From: Streptomyces endocoffeicus
GTDB taxonomy: Bacteria; Actinomycetota; Actinomycetes; Streptomycetales; Streptomycetaceae
Reading direction: 5' to 3'
DNA: 64,000 nt
Assembly: GCF_016741935.1 (NCBI RefSeq)
Contig: NZ_JAERRG010000037.1
Coordinates: 1-64,000, forward strand
Shown: piece by piece, positions 29,303 to 37,175 of the stretch
Numbering within the stretch: position 1 is the first letter of the stretch
Layout: every line of letters begins with the position of its first letter
The notes under the pieces: generated by a model
Told to the model about the DNA's origin: nothing
Databases searched by the model: none
Seen by the model: the letters and a program-made list of their open reading frames with translations, nothing else
Program-made: the position numbers and the translations under genes

Positions 29303-31305
29303 AGCCCCAGCCGGTTGCGTACGGCGGCGAGCAGCCGGACCGGGGCCACCCGCAGCTCCAGGGTCACCTCGCCGCGCCCCATGAGCGGCTTGGCGTAGTA
29401 CGGCCGGCCGCGCCGCACCCAGCGGGCGCCGGGCAGCCGGGCGGGCGGCGGCACGGGCGCGGCGGGCGCGGTGCGCCCCGGGCCCTGGTCATCGCCGGGG
29501 GCGACGACGGCCAGGGTCACCGTCCACCGGCCGCGGCCCAGGTCCCGCACCGGCAGCCGGGCGGTGAAGGCACCCGCCGGATGGCCCGCGGCGAACCGCA
29601 CCGGATGGTCGTGGACCCGTCCGTCGGTGTGCTCGGCGCGCAGCCGCAGCACCCGCCCGCGCGCCGGGGTGCCGGGCGGCAGCAGCCGTCCGGCGACGAC
29701 CAGGGTGCCCTTGTCCGACGGATGCCACACGGCCTCCGTCACCTCGCAGGGCGCCCCGCGCGGGGCCGGGCCGATGTCGAGGGAGAGGTTGCGGTACGGG
29801 CTGGTGAAGTACGGCGTGACCCGGGCGCGCAGCCCGGGCCCGGCGGCCACCACCCGGCGCGCGGTGCCGATGTCGAGCAGGTCGTCATGGCGGTTGCCGA
29901 AGCGTACGGTGCGGCTGATGCCCTGGGCGCGGACGTCGAGGAAGACGTCCCAGACCCCGGGGCGCAGCGGTGTGCCGCCGTCGGCGGTGGCGATGTCCAC
30001 GTCCGCCTCGAACCGCGCGGGGTCCTCCGCCGCCGTGGCCTCCACCGGGATCCGCACCTCGTCCCGCGCCTCGCGGCGGCGCAGCACCAGCTCGGCGCGG
30101 TCCTCCTCGGGGTCGGACTCCAGCCCCTCGATGGCCGCCCGGCCGCGCACCCGCAGGGTGCTGCGGCCGTGCCAGCCGGCGCCCGCGAGGTGGTGCCGGA
30201 CCGGCAGCCGGTCGGTGACGTCGAAGCAGGCGTCGGGGACCTCGGCGTCGGGGTCGCGGAAGAAGGGGTGCAGCCAGTAGACGCTGCCCTTCTCCACCAG
30301 ATGGCCGCACCGGGCGTCCCGCTTGGTGTTGCGCACGACGGACAGCAGATCCTCGAAGCGGCCGGTGCGCAGCAGATGGACCATCAGCCGCTCGGGCGCG
30401 GTGAGGGTGGGGAAGAGCGCGTCGGAGCAGTGGGCCTGCGCCCACCGGCGCAGCTCGGGCAGGAACCGCTCGCGGACCTCGGTCTCGTCCTCGCGCGGCA
30501 GCGCGCGCAGGGCCGGGCACAGCTCGCGCCGGATGTGGTGGCGCATCACCGTGTCGCGGCGGGTGCCGGTCCGGGTGTGCCGGGCGGCGGTCTCGAACAG
30601 CGGCCGCATGGCCTCGATCCGCTCGGCGAGACCGGGGGCGGCGCGGCCGGGGTTCGGGCCCAGGTGGTAGCAGTCGTAGTCGGCGACGACGGAGATCCCG
30701 GAGGCATTGAGATAGGCGGCCGCGGTGAAGGGCTTGCCCTCGCCGTGGCGGAGGTGGGCGGGGAAGCGCAGCCGCAGCCGTTCGATCAGGGAGCGGCGGA
30801 ACAGCTTGCAGGGCTCCAGACTGGCGTAGGCGTGGGAGCTGTGGACGTCGGTGCGCAGCTGGTTGTGGCGGAAGACCGCCTTGGGGACGCCGCGCCCGTC
30901 CGGGGAGACCATCTTGCCCAGGACCACGTCGGTGCCGTTCTGGTCGGCCATCGCGACCATGCGGCGCAGCGCGTCGGGCGCCAGCCGGGCGTCGGCGTCC
31001 AGGAAGAAGACGAAGTCGCCGGTGGCGCGGGCCAGTCCGGTGTTGCGGGGGCCGCCGACGCCGCCGCGGCAGGGGTGGGGGTCGCGGACCACATGGAGCG
31101 AGGGGCAGCCGGCGGCGAGCCGGTCCAGCTCCTCCGCGGTGCCGTCGGCCGATCCGTCGTCGACGGCGATGATGTCGAGGCGGCTGAGCCCGAGGGTCTG
31201 CTCCATGGCGGAGGTGACGGCCCGGGTGATTCCGGGCATGGCGTCACGGGCGGGGACGATCACGCTGACACGGGGAGGCGGGCCGGGGCGGTGATTGCGC
31301 GGCAT
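29293..31305 (-). CDS. TarS-like GT2 paralogue lacking the catalytic Asp
   Basis: 670-residue paralogue of the gene at 27182, convergent with it and alignable over its whole length (for example TAAAYLNASGISVVADYDCY, VYWLHPFFRD and DVFLDVRAQGISRTVRFGNR). The DxD motif is kept as D103-A104-D105, but the next acidic residue is Ala (DADA against DSDD). The catalytic-base motif reads HGEGKPF, so Gly190 stands where the paralogue and TarS have Asp. PWKLFRR has become PCKLFRR. The protein may therefore be a non-catalytic partner, or may use another base. The reading frame is intact and GGAG precedes the ATG by six bases, which argues against simple decay. Confidence 0.85.
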   Translation of the reverse strand: MPRNHRPGPPPRVSVIVPARDAMPGITRAVTSAMEQTLGLSRLDIIAVDDGSADGTAEELDRLAAGCPSLHVVRDPHPCRGGVGGPRNTGLARATGDFVFFLDADARLAPDALRRMVAMADQNGTDVVLGKMVSPDGRGVPKAVFRHNQLRTDVHSSHAYASLEPCKLFRRSLIERLRLRFPAHLRHGEGKPFTAAAYLNASGISVVADYDCYHLGPNPGRAAPGLAERIEAMRPLFETAARHTRTGTRRDTVMRHHIRRELCPALRALPREDETEVRERFLPELRRWAQAHCSDALFPTLTAPERLMVHLLRTGRFEDLLSVVRNTKRDARCGHLVEKGSVYWLHPFFRDPDAEVPDACFDVTDRLPVRHHLAGAGWHGRSTLRVRGRAAIEGLESDPEEDRAELVLRRREARDEVRIPVEATAAEDPARFEADVDIATADGGTPLRPGVWDVFLDVRAQGISRTVRFGNRHDDLLDIGTARRVVAAGPGLRARVTPYFTSPYRNLSLDIGPAPRGAPCEVTEAVWHPSDKGTLVVAGRLLPPGTPARGRVLRLRAEHTDGRVHDHPVRFAAGHPAGAFTARLPVRDLGRGRWTVTLAVVAPGDDQGPGRTAPAAPVPPPARLPGARWVRRGRPYYAKPLMGRGEVTLELRVAPVRLLAAVRNRLGLNQ

Positions 31306-31439
31306 GCTGGCTCCGGAAGGTGTGCGGGGGGCTCAGGAGGCGTGTGGGGGGCTCCTGGGACGGGGCCGTGGGGTGGGGCCGAGGGTGGAAGCTCATGGTG
31401 GGGGGCTGGGGTGAGGTCCGGGTGTGGGAAGTGCTGCCA

Positions 31440-31575
31440 CCGGGTGACGTAGATGTGGGGTGTCGGGTTCCCAGGTGACGTAGATGTGGGGTGTCGGGTT
31501 CCCGGGTGACGTACGTGGGGGATATCGGGTTCCCGGGTGACGTACATGGGGGGTGTCCTGCTACCGGGTGATGGA
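31440..31575. repeat. about 33-bp tandem repeat
   Basis: Four imperfect units of the type GGGTGACGTAGATGTGGGGT followed by GTCGGGTTCCC run from about 31440 to 31575 and overlap the last codons of the leftward TagF-like gene. Units are contiguous, so this is not a CRISPR. The remainder of the 255-bp gap (31306-31439) is G-rich, with the upstream region of the TarS-like paralogue, and no gene is seen. Confidence 0.85.
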
Positions 31576-33753
31576 CCAGCGTCCGGCGCCGGGCGGCGAG
31601 GCCGTGTGGAGGTCGCGCAGCCGGACGACCGCCTCTCCCTTCTCGGCGAGGGCGTCGACGGCGTCGGTGAAGCGCTGGATGGACGGTGGTGTGGCGGGGC
31701 CGAGGAGAAACCCCTTCACCTCGTGGCGGGCGGTGCGCAGCTCGTCGAGGGAGGGGTCGAAGAGCGGGCGCAGGAGGTTCTGCGTTCCTGATGCCCCGGG
31801 ACCGAGCGGATAGGCCGCCCTGGCCATGACGTTCTGCCGCCGGAACTCCTCCTCGCCGAGCCCCGCCGGGGCGGTGAGGGCGTACGGCTTGAGGGTGGCG
31901 AGGAAGTCGCCGACCACGTCGGAGAGGTCACCGATCAGCAGATCGGCCTGGTCGAAGCAGGAGTGGAGGGTGGGGGTGTCCCCCTCGATCACCTGGTGGA
32001 GCCAGGGCGGTGAGGCCGCCCAGTGGGCCTGGTGCCACTCCCGGCGCAGCCCCTCGGCCTCGGTGAGCAGGGCCGGGTCGGGTGCGGCGCGGTCTCTGGT
32101 GAGCATGGCCTCGTCGGCGTCCGCCCGGCGCAGCCGGGCGTCGAGCGCGGCGATGCGCTTGGCCAACTCGGCGCGGTGGCGGGCGGCTTCGGTACGGAGG
32201 GCTTCGGTGTGCGGGGTGTCGGTGTGCGGGTCGTCGGTGTGCGCGGCCTGGGCGTCCTCGGGCTCTTCGCCGAAGGCGTCCGGGGTTAGGGCGTCCCCGC
32301 CGAGGGCTTCGGCGGCGAGGGCGTCCGCGCTGAGGGCGTCGGCGAAGGTGCTCTTGCCGAGGGCGTTCGCGGCGAGGGCCGCCGCGGCGCGCCGCTCGTT
32401 CGCGGCCTGGATCAGGGCGACGATACGGCGGTGGGCGGCGTGGTCCTCGGGGGAGCGGTGGCCGGTGGGGGGATGCGGCCGGTAGAGCACCCGGACCGGG
32501 CGTTCGCTCTCCAGCAGCGCTTGGACGATCGGCTCACCCGCCGTGAGGTCACGGGTGGGCGCGTACAGCACGGTGGGCAGGGGCGTGGGCGTGGGCGTTG
32601 GCACGGGGGCATGGCCGGTTCCCGCGACGCGCAGGCCGTCGAGCTGGGGGCGGCCGATCTCCACGATGTCGGCCTCCTCGACACCGACCGCGGCCTGCAC
32701 ATAGCGGCGGCGCCCCGCCTCGCCCGCGACCCACACCTGGTCGTAGACCTTGCTGTACGGATCGACGGCGGCGGTCTCGTCGCCGTCGCCGGGGGCCAGG
32801 AAGACGTGCTGCATGGTGGGGATCCGCAGGAGGTGGATGTTCCGGCCGGTGTTGGCGGGGTAGAGCGCCACCCGCACCCCGCTCAGGTCCAGCTGCGACA
32901 GATGGGCGGCGCTCGGCACGCACAGCACCGGCAGCGGGGTCGGCCCCAGGGCCTCCAGCAGCTCCCGTTCGCGCAGGATGACCAGCGACGGGGTGTGCAG
33001 CGCGGCCACCGGCCCCAGCCACCGGGTGACCTGGTCGGCGCGGTCGCGCGGGCCGGAGAAGTACAGCACCGTGCGGGGGCGGTGATGGATCAGCCAGGCG
33101 TCCACCTCGGCCAGCACCTCGGCGGCGCCGGGCAGCCGCCGGGTGGCCCGGACCAGGTACGGAACGAGCGCCACCACCGTGATCAGGGACGACCCGGCGG
33201 CGAGGGTGAGCGCCGCCACCACCCAGCGGGCGTCACCGGTCGTCAGCGACGCGGTGAGCCCGAGCAGGGCGGACAGCTCGTAGACCAGGATCCGCTGACC
33301 GGGCCATTCGGTGAGTCTGCGGGGTGGCCGGTCGCTGATGTCCAGCCGCCGCAGATCGATGTTGCGGGCCGCGACCGCGAGGGCGCGGCGGCGTCGGATG
33401 AGGGTGGTGAGCGCGGCGTGCAGGGCCTGCCCGGCGAGCAGGCACAGCACCAGCGTCATGGCCGCGGCGAGGCCGATGGGCCCGGTGACATGGAGTCGGC
33501 CGAGCAGCAGGAGCAGCAGCACGCAGCGGAACTCGAAGCGTGACGTGGCGCCCATGTGGAGCCGCCCCAGACGGGCCATCAGCCCCGGCGCGGTGCGGTG
33601 CAGCAGCAGCTCGCAGCCGCACCCGGCCAGCCCGGCGGCCGCGAAGACCTCTCCGGCCCCGGTGAGCGCCGCCACCGCCATGGTCACCAGACACCCGGTC
33701 AGCGCGGCGAAGGCCACGAGACCGCGGGGGCTTTCGATACCGAGGCGGTTCAT
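31561..33753 (-). CDS. membrane-anchored TagF-like protein
   Basis: 730-residue protein. The first about 215 residues hold several transmembrane helices (AVAALTGAGEVFAAAGLAG, LAAAMTLVLCLLAGQALHA, WVVAALTLAAGSSLITVVALV). The remainder resembles CDP-glycerol glycerophosphotransferases: PTVLYAPTRDL, VRVLYRPHP and FDQADLLIGDLSDVVGDFLATLKPYAL. The general-base signature HGTPLK seen in the two fusion proteins is not present; the corresponding region reads RIPTMQHVFLAPGDGDETAA. A low-complexity insert at about 455-540 contains repeated (A)DALxAEAL units and His-Thr-Asp repeats. It sits among wall-glycopolymer genes, so a role in polymer priming, export or attachment is likely; the activity is not established. 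Confidence 0.75.
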   Translation of the reverse strand: MNRLGIESPRGLVAFAALTGCLVTMAVAALTGAGEVFAAAGLAGCGCELLLHRTAPGLMARLGRLHMGATSRFEFRCVLLLLLLGRLHVTGPIGLAAAMTLVLCLLAGQALHAALTTLIRRRRALAVAARNIDLRRLDISDRPPRRLTEWPGQRILVYELSALLGLTASLTTGDARWVVAALTLAAGSSLITVVALVPYLVRATRRLPGAAEVLAEVDAWLIHHRPRTVLYFSGPRDRADQVTRWLGPVAALHTPSLVILRERELLEALGPTPLPVLCVPSAAHLSQLDLSGVRVALYPANTGRNIHLLRIPTMQHVFLAPGDGDETAAVDPYSKVYDQVWVAGEAGRRRYVQAAVGVEEADIVEIGRPQLDGLRVAGTGHAPVPTPTPTPLPTVLYAPTRDLTAGEPIVQALLESERPVRVLYRPHPPTGHRSPEDHAAHRRIVALIQAANERRAAAALAANALGKSTFADALSADALAAEALGGDALTPDAFGEEPEDAQAAHTDDPHTDTPHTEALRTEAARHRAELAKRIAALDARLRRADADEAMLTRDRAAPDPALLTEAEGLRREWHQAHWAASPPWLHQVIEGDTPTLHSCFDQADLLIGDLSDVVGDFLATLKPYALTAPAGLGEEEFRRQNVMARAAYPLGPGASGTQNLLRPLFDPSLDELRTARHEVKGFLLGPATPPSIQRFTDAVDALAEKGEAVVRLRDLHTASPPGAGRWSITR

Positions 33754-33848
33754 GACGCGTGCCCTTCGCGGCGGATGAGTCGTTCTGACTGCACACTGTA
33801 GGCGAATAGTCGTATTTATGCCTTTTGTTGTCGTGTGGAGCGGATGAG

Positions 33849-35561
33849 GTGAGGGTGAGGGTGCGGAAGCGTGAGGGGATCTCCGCGCCGACGGCGATCG
33901 TGCTCCCGGTGGCCGTCATGCTCGGGCTGGGGCTGTGGGGCCTGGACCGGGGCACGATGTGGCGCGATGAGTCCGCGACGTACCAGATGGCCCGGCGGAC
34001 CCTCCCTCAGATCCGCGACGCGCTCGGCACGGTGGACGCCGTCCACGGGCTCTACTACGTCCTGATGCACCCGGTCCTGGCCCTGCGGCCCTCCGAGGTG
34101 ACCATGCGTCTGCCCTCGGTGCTCGCCGCCATGGCCGCCACCGCCCTCGTCGCCGCCCTGGGCTGCCGCCTCGCCCGCCCCCGGGTGGGCCTGTGGGCCG
34201 GCCTGCTCTACGCGACCACGCCCGTGGTCACCCACTACGCCCAGGAGGGCCGCTCCTACGCCCTGGTCGCGGCGGGCGCGGCGGGGGCGACGTACCTGCT
34301 GGTGGGCGCGGCGGGGCTGGCGCCGAGGGCGGCGCTCACGCCCGCCCCCGGCCCCGGGGCGGCGCCCACACCGGCCCCTGGGGCGGCGCCCGCGCCCGCC
34401 CTCGGTCCCGGGGCGGCGTCCCGCCCGGTCGGGCCGACGGGCGAGGCGACGTCGGCCACAGGGGTCCGTTCGGCCGTACGGGTCCGCGGCGACGTGCCCC
34501 GCCCGGCGCAGGGGCCGGGCGGGCCCGGGGCGAGGGGCCATGCGGGCGGGTGGCGCTGGGCCGCGTACGGGGGTGTGGTGGCCGTGACCGCGCTGCTGCA
34601 CGTGTTCGCGGTGCTGATGCTCGCCGCGCACGCGTTGACGCTGCTCGTCTCGCGCGCCCCGCGCCGCGTGTGGTGGGGCTGGGGGAGCGCGGCGGCGGGG
34701 GCGGTGGGGGCGGTGGCGCCGCTGGCGGTGGTGGCCCGGCGGCAGAGCGCGCAGATCGCCTGGATACGCCATCCGACGCCGGGTCGGCTGTGGGCGGTGG
34801 TCGAGGAGTTCGCGGGCCCCAGCGCGCTCGTCCTCGCCGCCAACCTCCTGCTGGTCGCGATCGCCGTGATCCGCCCCCGCCGGACGGCGCTGACCGCGGT
34901 CGCCCTGCCCCTGATCTGCGTCCCGCCCGTCCTCCTCTTCGCCCTGGCCCTCCACCGCCCCTGCTTCCACGAGCGCTACCTCCTGTTCGCCCTGGCGGGC
35001 ATCCCCCTACTGGCCGCGGCGGGCGTCGACCGACTGGCGGAGGAGATGTCCGGTCACCGCCGGGCCGTGACGGGTCGCCGTCGCCGGGCCGTGTCCGGCC
35101 GCCGCCGCGCCGTGGTCGCCGCGGCCGGGGCTCTCGCGGTCGGCTGCGCGTTCGTCTGGCAGCTCCCGCTGCACCAGCGGGAGCGGGAGCCGTTGAGCCG
35201 TCAGGACGACCTGGCGGCGCTGTCCACCGCGGTGGGGCGGCTGACCCGGCCGGGTGAGCCGGTGCTGTACGACCCGCCCAAGGAACGGCGGATCGCCATC
35301 GCCTATCCGCGCCCCCTCGCCGGGCTGCGCGACATCGCGCTGAGCACCCCCGGCCCGGCCTCCGGCACGCTCTACGGGGTGGACGTCGGTCCCGCCGAGC
35401 TGCTGCGACGGCTGGCCGGGACGCGCTCGGCATGGCTGATCGCGGCCGATGAACCGGAGGCACGCCGCCCGAAGGCGGCCGTGCTGACGGGGCACTTCCG
35501 GCTGGCGTACTCGCTGTGCCTGCCCGGTATTCGCCTGGAGCGCTACGTGCGGGCGGTCTAA
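33849..35561 (+). CDS. GT39-like (GT-C) membrane glycosyltransferase
   Basis: 570-residue polytopic membrane enzyme of the ArnT/PMT-like GT-C group, which uses polyprenyl-phosphate sugars on the outer side of the membrane. After the first helix comes GTMWRDESATYQMARRTL, with the Asp-Glu catalytic pair of the first external loop, then HGLYYVLMHPVLAL and THYAQEGRSYALVAAGAAGA. Eight or more hydrophobic helices follow, and CFHERYLLFALAGIPLLAAAG. A Pro/Ala/Gly-rich low-complexity loop at about 162-225 splits the membrane domain. GTG at 33849, with GGAG eight bases upstream, is preferred to the TTG at 33825. It is divergent from the TagF-like membrane gene across a 95-bp AT-richer gap. Confidence 0.85.
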   Translation: MRVRVRKREGISAPTAIVLPVAVMLGLGLWGLDRGTMWRDESATYQMARRTLPQIRDALGTVDAVHGLYYVLMHPVLALRPSEVTMRLPSVLAAMAATALVAALGCRLARPRVGLWAGLLYATTPVVTHYAQEGRSYALVAAGAAGATYLLVGAAGLAPRAALTPAPGPGAAPTPAPGAAPAPALGPGAASRPVGPTGEATSATGVRSAVRVRGDVPRPAQGPGGPGARGHAGGWRWAAYGGVVAVTALLHVFAVLMLAAHALTLLVSRAPRRVWWGWGSAAAGAVGAVAPLAVVARRQSAQIAWIRHPTPGRLWAVVEEFAGPSALVLAANLLLVAIAVIRPRRTALTAVALPLICVPPVLLFALALHRPCFHERYLLFALAGIPLLAAAGVDRLAEEMSGHRRAVTGRRRRAVSGRRRAVVAAAGALAVGCAFVWQLPLHQREREPLSRQDDLAALSTAVGRLTRPGEPVLYDPPKERRIAIAYPRPLAGLRDIALSTPGPASGTLYGVDVGPAELLRRLAGTRSAWLIAADEPEARRPKAAVLTGHFRLAYSLCLPGIRLERYVRAV

Positions 35562-35570
35562 GCTCTGCGG

Positions 35571-35924
35571 ATGACCTTGGAATGGGAACAGGTAATCGTT
35601 CATTCGGAAGATCCGGTGGCCCTGGGGCAGTGGTGGGCCGAGGCTCTTGGCTGGGTTGTGGTCCACTCCTCCGATGACGAGTTCGAGATCCGTCCGGAGC
35701 CGGATCGCCTGCCAGGGTTGGACTTCGTCCGGATCGCTGAGAGCAAGAAGGCCAAGAGCCGACTGCATCTCGACTTCAGGCCTGATGACCAGGACGCCGA
35801 GGTGGCTCGTCTGGTGGCGCATGGCGCACAGCGTGTCGATATCGGCCAGGGTGAGCAATCGTGGATCGTATTGGCGGATCCCGAAGGCAACGAGTTCTGC
35901 GTCCTCGCCCAGCGCCGCCAGTAA
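35571..35924 (+). CDS. VOC-family (glyoxalase-like) protein
   Basis: 117-residue single-domain VOC protein of the glyoxalase-like type. It starts MTLEWEQVIVHSEDPVALGQWWAEALGWVV and ends with SWIVLADPEGNEFCVLA, the usual beta-alpha-beta-beta-beta landmarks. The His and Glu near the ends could bind metal as in glyoxalase I, but many members bind other ligands or none. It begins nine bases after the GT-C gene with no visible Shine-Dalgarno sequence, so it may be translated by coupling. No substrate can be assigned. Confidence 0.85.
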   Translation: MTLEWEQVIVHSEDPVALGQWWAEALGWVVVHSSDDEFEIRPEPDRLPGLDFVRIAESKKAKSRLHLDFRPDDQDAEVARLVAHGAQRVDIGQGEQSWIVLADPEGNEFCVLAQRRQ

Positions 35925-35928
35925 GGCT

Positions 35929-36065
35929 CACCGGGGCCCGGGGCGGAGCCTCCGCGTTATCCAGCCCCTCCGGCATTTGAGGAGCGGGGTCCAGGGGCGG
36001 AGCCCCGGCGGGGGTGAGGGGGCGGAGCCCCCTCTTCCGGGAAGGGGCGGGGCGGGGAAAAATCA
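35929..36065. repeat. Streptomyces-type intergenic GC-rich element
   Basis: The gap between the convergent VOC and FkbM genes holds TATCCAGCCCCTCCGGCATT, then GGGGCGGAGCCCC twice, and TTCCGGGAAGGGGCGGGG. I recognise this phrase order from many Streptomyces intergenic regions. The inverted repeats can act as bidirectional terminators. The element at 15763-15950 shares its core phrases. Confidence 0.7.
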
Positions 36066-36080
36066 CCCCACCCCCACCAC

Positions 36081-37175
36081 TCACCCCCGCAACGACCCAC
36101 TCCCCGTAGCCTGCGCCCCGGGCGCCCGCCGAGCCGGAACGACGGCGCGGCGCGCCAGAGCCGCGGCCCCCGCCAGCCTCAGCAGACCCGTAAGAGGCAC
36201 CCGCGCCGCACCCCGCGGCCCCGTACGGGGCACCCGCGCCGCACCCCGCGGCGACCGGTACGGCGCGTTCCAGCCGTACGGGAAGGACGCCTTGTCCGTC
36301 GTCATGATGTTCGTCGTCTCGTCGCACGCCAGAATCGCGATCAGCCACCGCCGCACCACCCGGTGGAAGGCGGGCGTCAGCGGCCGCGGCGCCAGCAGCC
36401 AGTCGCGGCACTGGCCGCTCACCGCGGACCGGTACGTGGTCTCGTCGTAGCGGTGCCAGGGCGCCTCCGGGGTGATCGGGTGGAGGCCGTAGTCCATGGC
36501 GGTCAGTGGCGCCAGGGCGGTGCGCAGCGCGTTGTGGTCCGCGCCGGGGAGGAGTTCGCAGACGATCCACGGCCGGTGGCGCCGGATCGTGTCGTACGAC
36601 CCGCGCAACACCGCCGCCTCGAACGTCTCCACGTCGATCTTGATCAGATGCGGGGCGAGACCGCGCTCTCCGGTGAACGCGTCGACCGTCGTGACCGGCA
36701 CCGTGACCGACTCGGTGTACCGGCGGTGGGCCGGGTTCAGCGAGTTGGAGGACTCCGACTTGAGGGAGAAGTACAGCTCGGCGGTGCCCGGTTCATCGGC
36801 CAGCGCGGTCTGCTGCACCTCGAACCCGAGCCGGTTGCACTCCCGGATCCGGCGGCACAGCGCGGCCGTCTCCGGGGTCGGCTCGAACGCGATGGCCCGC
36901 GGCCCGCGCCCGCCGTCCCCGTACACCGCGCTGATCAGCGCCGAGTACAGCCCGATGTGCGCGCCGATGTCGTACACCGCGCTGCCCTCGGGCGCTTGCT
37001 GGGCAAGGGCCAGCAAGGTGGCCTGGGTGGTCGGCTCGTAGCCGGCGAGCCCGGCGCGCCGCAACTGCCGCTGTACGGCGGTCTGTTTGCGGCTGAGCAC
37101 ATTGAGCGCCCGCGGATACGGCCCGCCCGCCTCGAGGACGTCCGGGTTCAGGGGAAGGGTGATGGCGAGGGGCAT
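36081..37175 (-). CDS. FkbM-family methyltransferase
   Basis: 364-residue S-adenosylmethionine-dependent methyltransferase. The SAM motif is SAVYDIGAHIGLYSALISAV, followed by RAIAFEPTPETAALCRRI and the FkbM signature LIKIDVETFEAAVLRGSYDTI, then RPWIVCELLPGADHNALR. FkbM enzymes methylate hydroxyl groups of sugars and polyketides; here a sugar of the wall polymer is the likely acceptor. The C-terminal about 55 residues are Ala/Arg-rich, with a direct repeat (PRGAARVPRTG and PRGAARVPLTG). The ATG at 37175 lies inside the end of the Stealth gene (28-bp overlap, different frame), with AGGAG upstream, so the two are co-translated. Confidence 0.88.
   Translation of the reverse strand: MPLAITLPLNPDVLEAGGPYPRALNVLSRKQTAVQRQLRRAGLAGYEPTTQATLLALAQQAPEGSAVYDIGAHIGLYSALISAVYGDGGRGPRAIAFEPTPETAALCRRIRECNRLGFEVQQTALADEPGTAELYFSLKSESSNSLNPAHRRYTESVTVPVTTVDAFTGERGLAPHLIKIDVETFEAAVLRGSYDTIRRHRPWIVCELLPGADHNALRTALAPLTAMDYGLHPITPEAPWHRYDETTYRSAVSGQCRDWLLAPRPLTPAFHRVVRRWLIAILACDETTNIMTTDKASFPYGWNAPYRSPRGAARVPRTGPRGAARVPLTGLLRLAGAAALARRAVVPARRAPGAQATGSGSLRG

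Noticed and set aside
31440..31575. CRISPR-like repeat array
   Set aside because: Units are contiguous without unique spacers, imperfect, and no cas gene is nearby; it is a tandem repeat.
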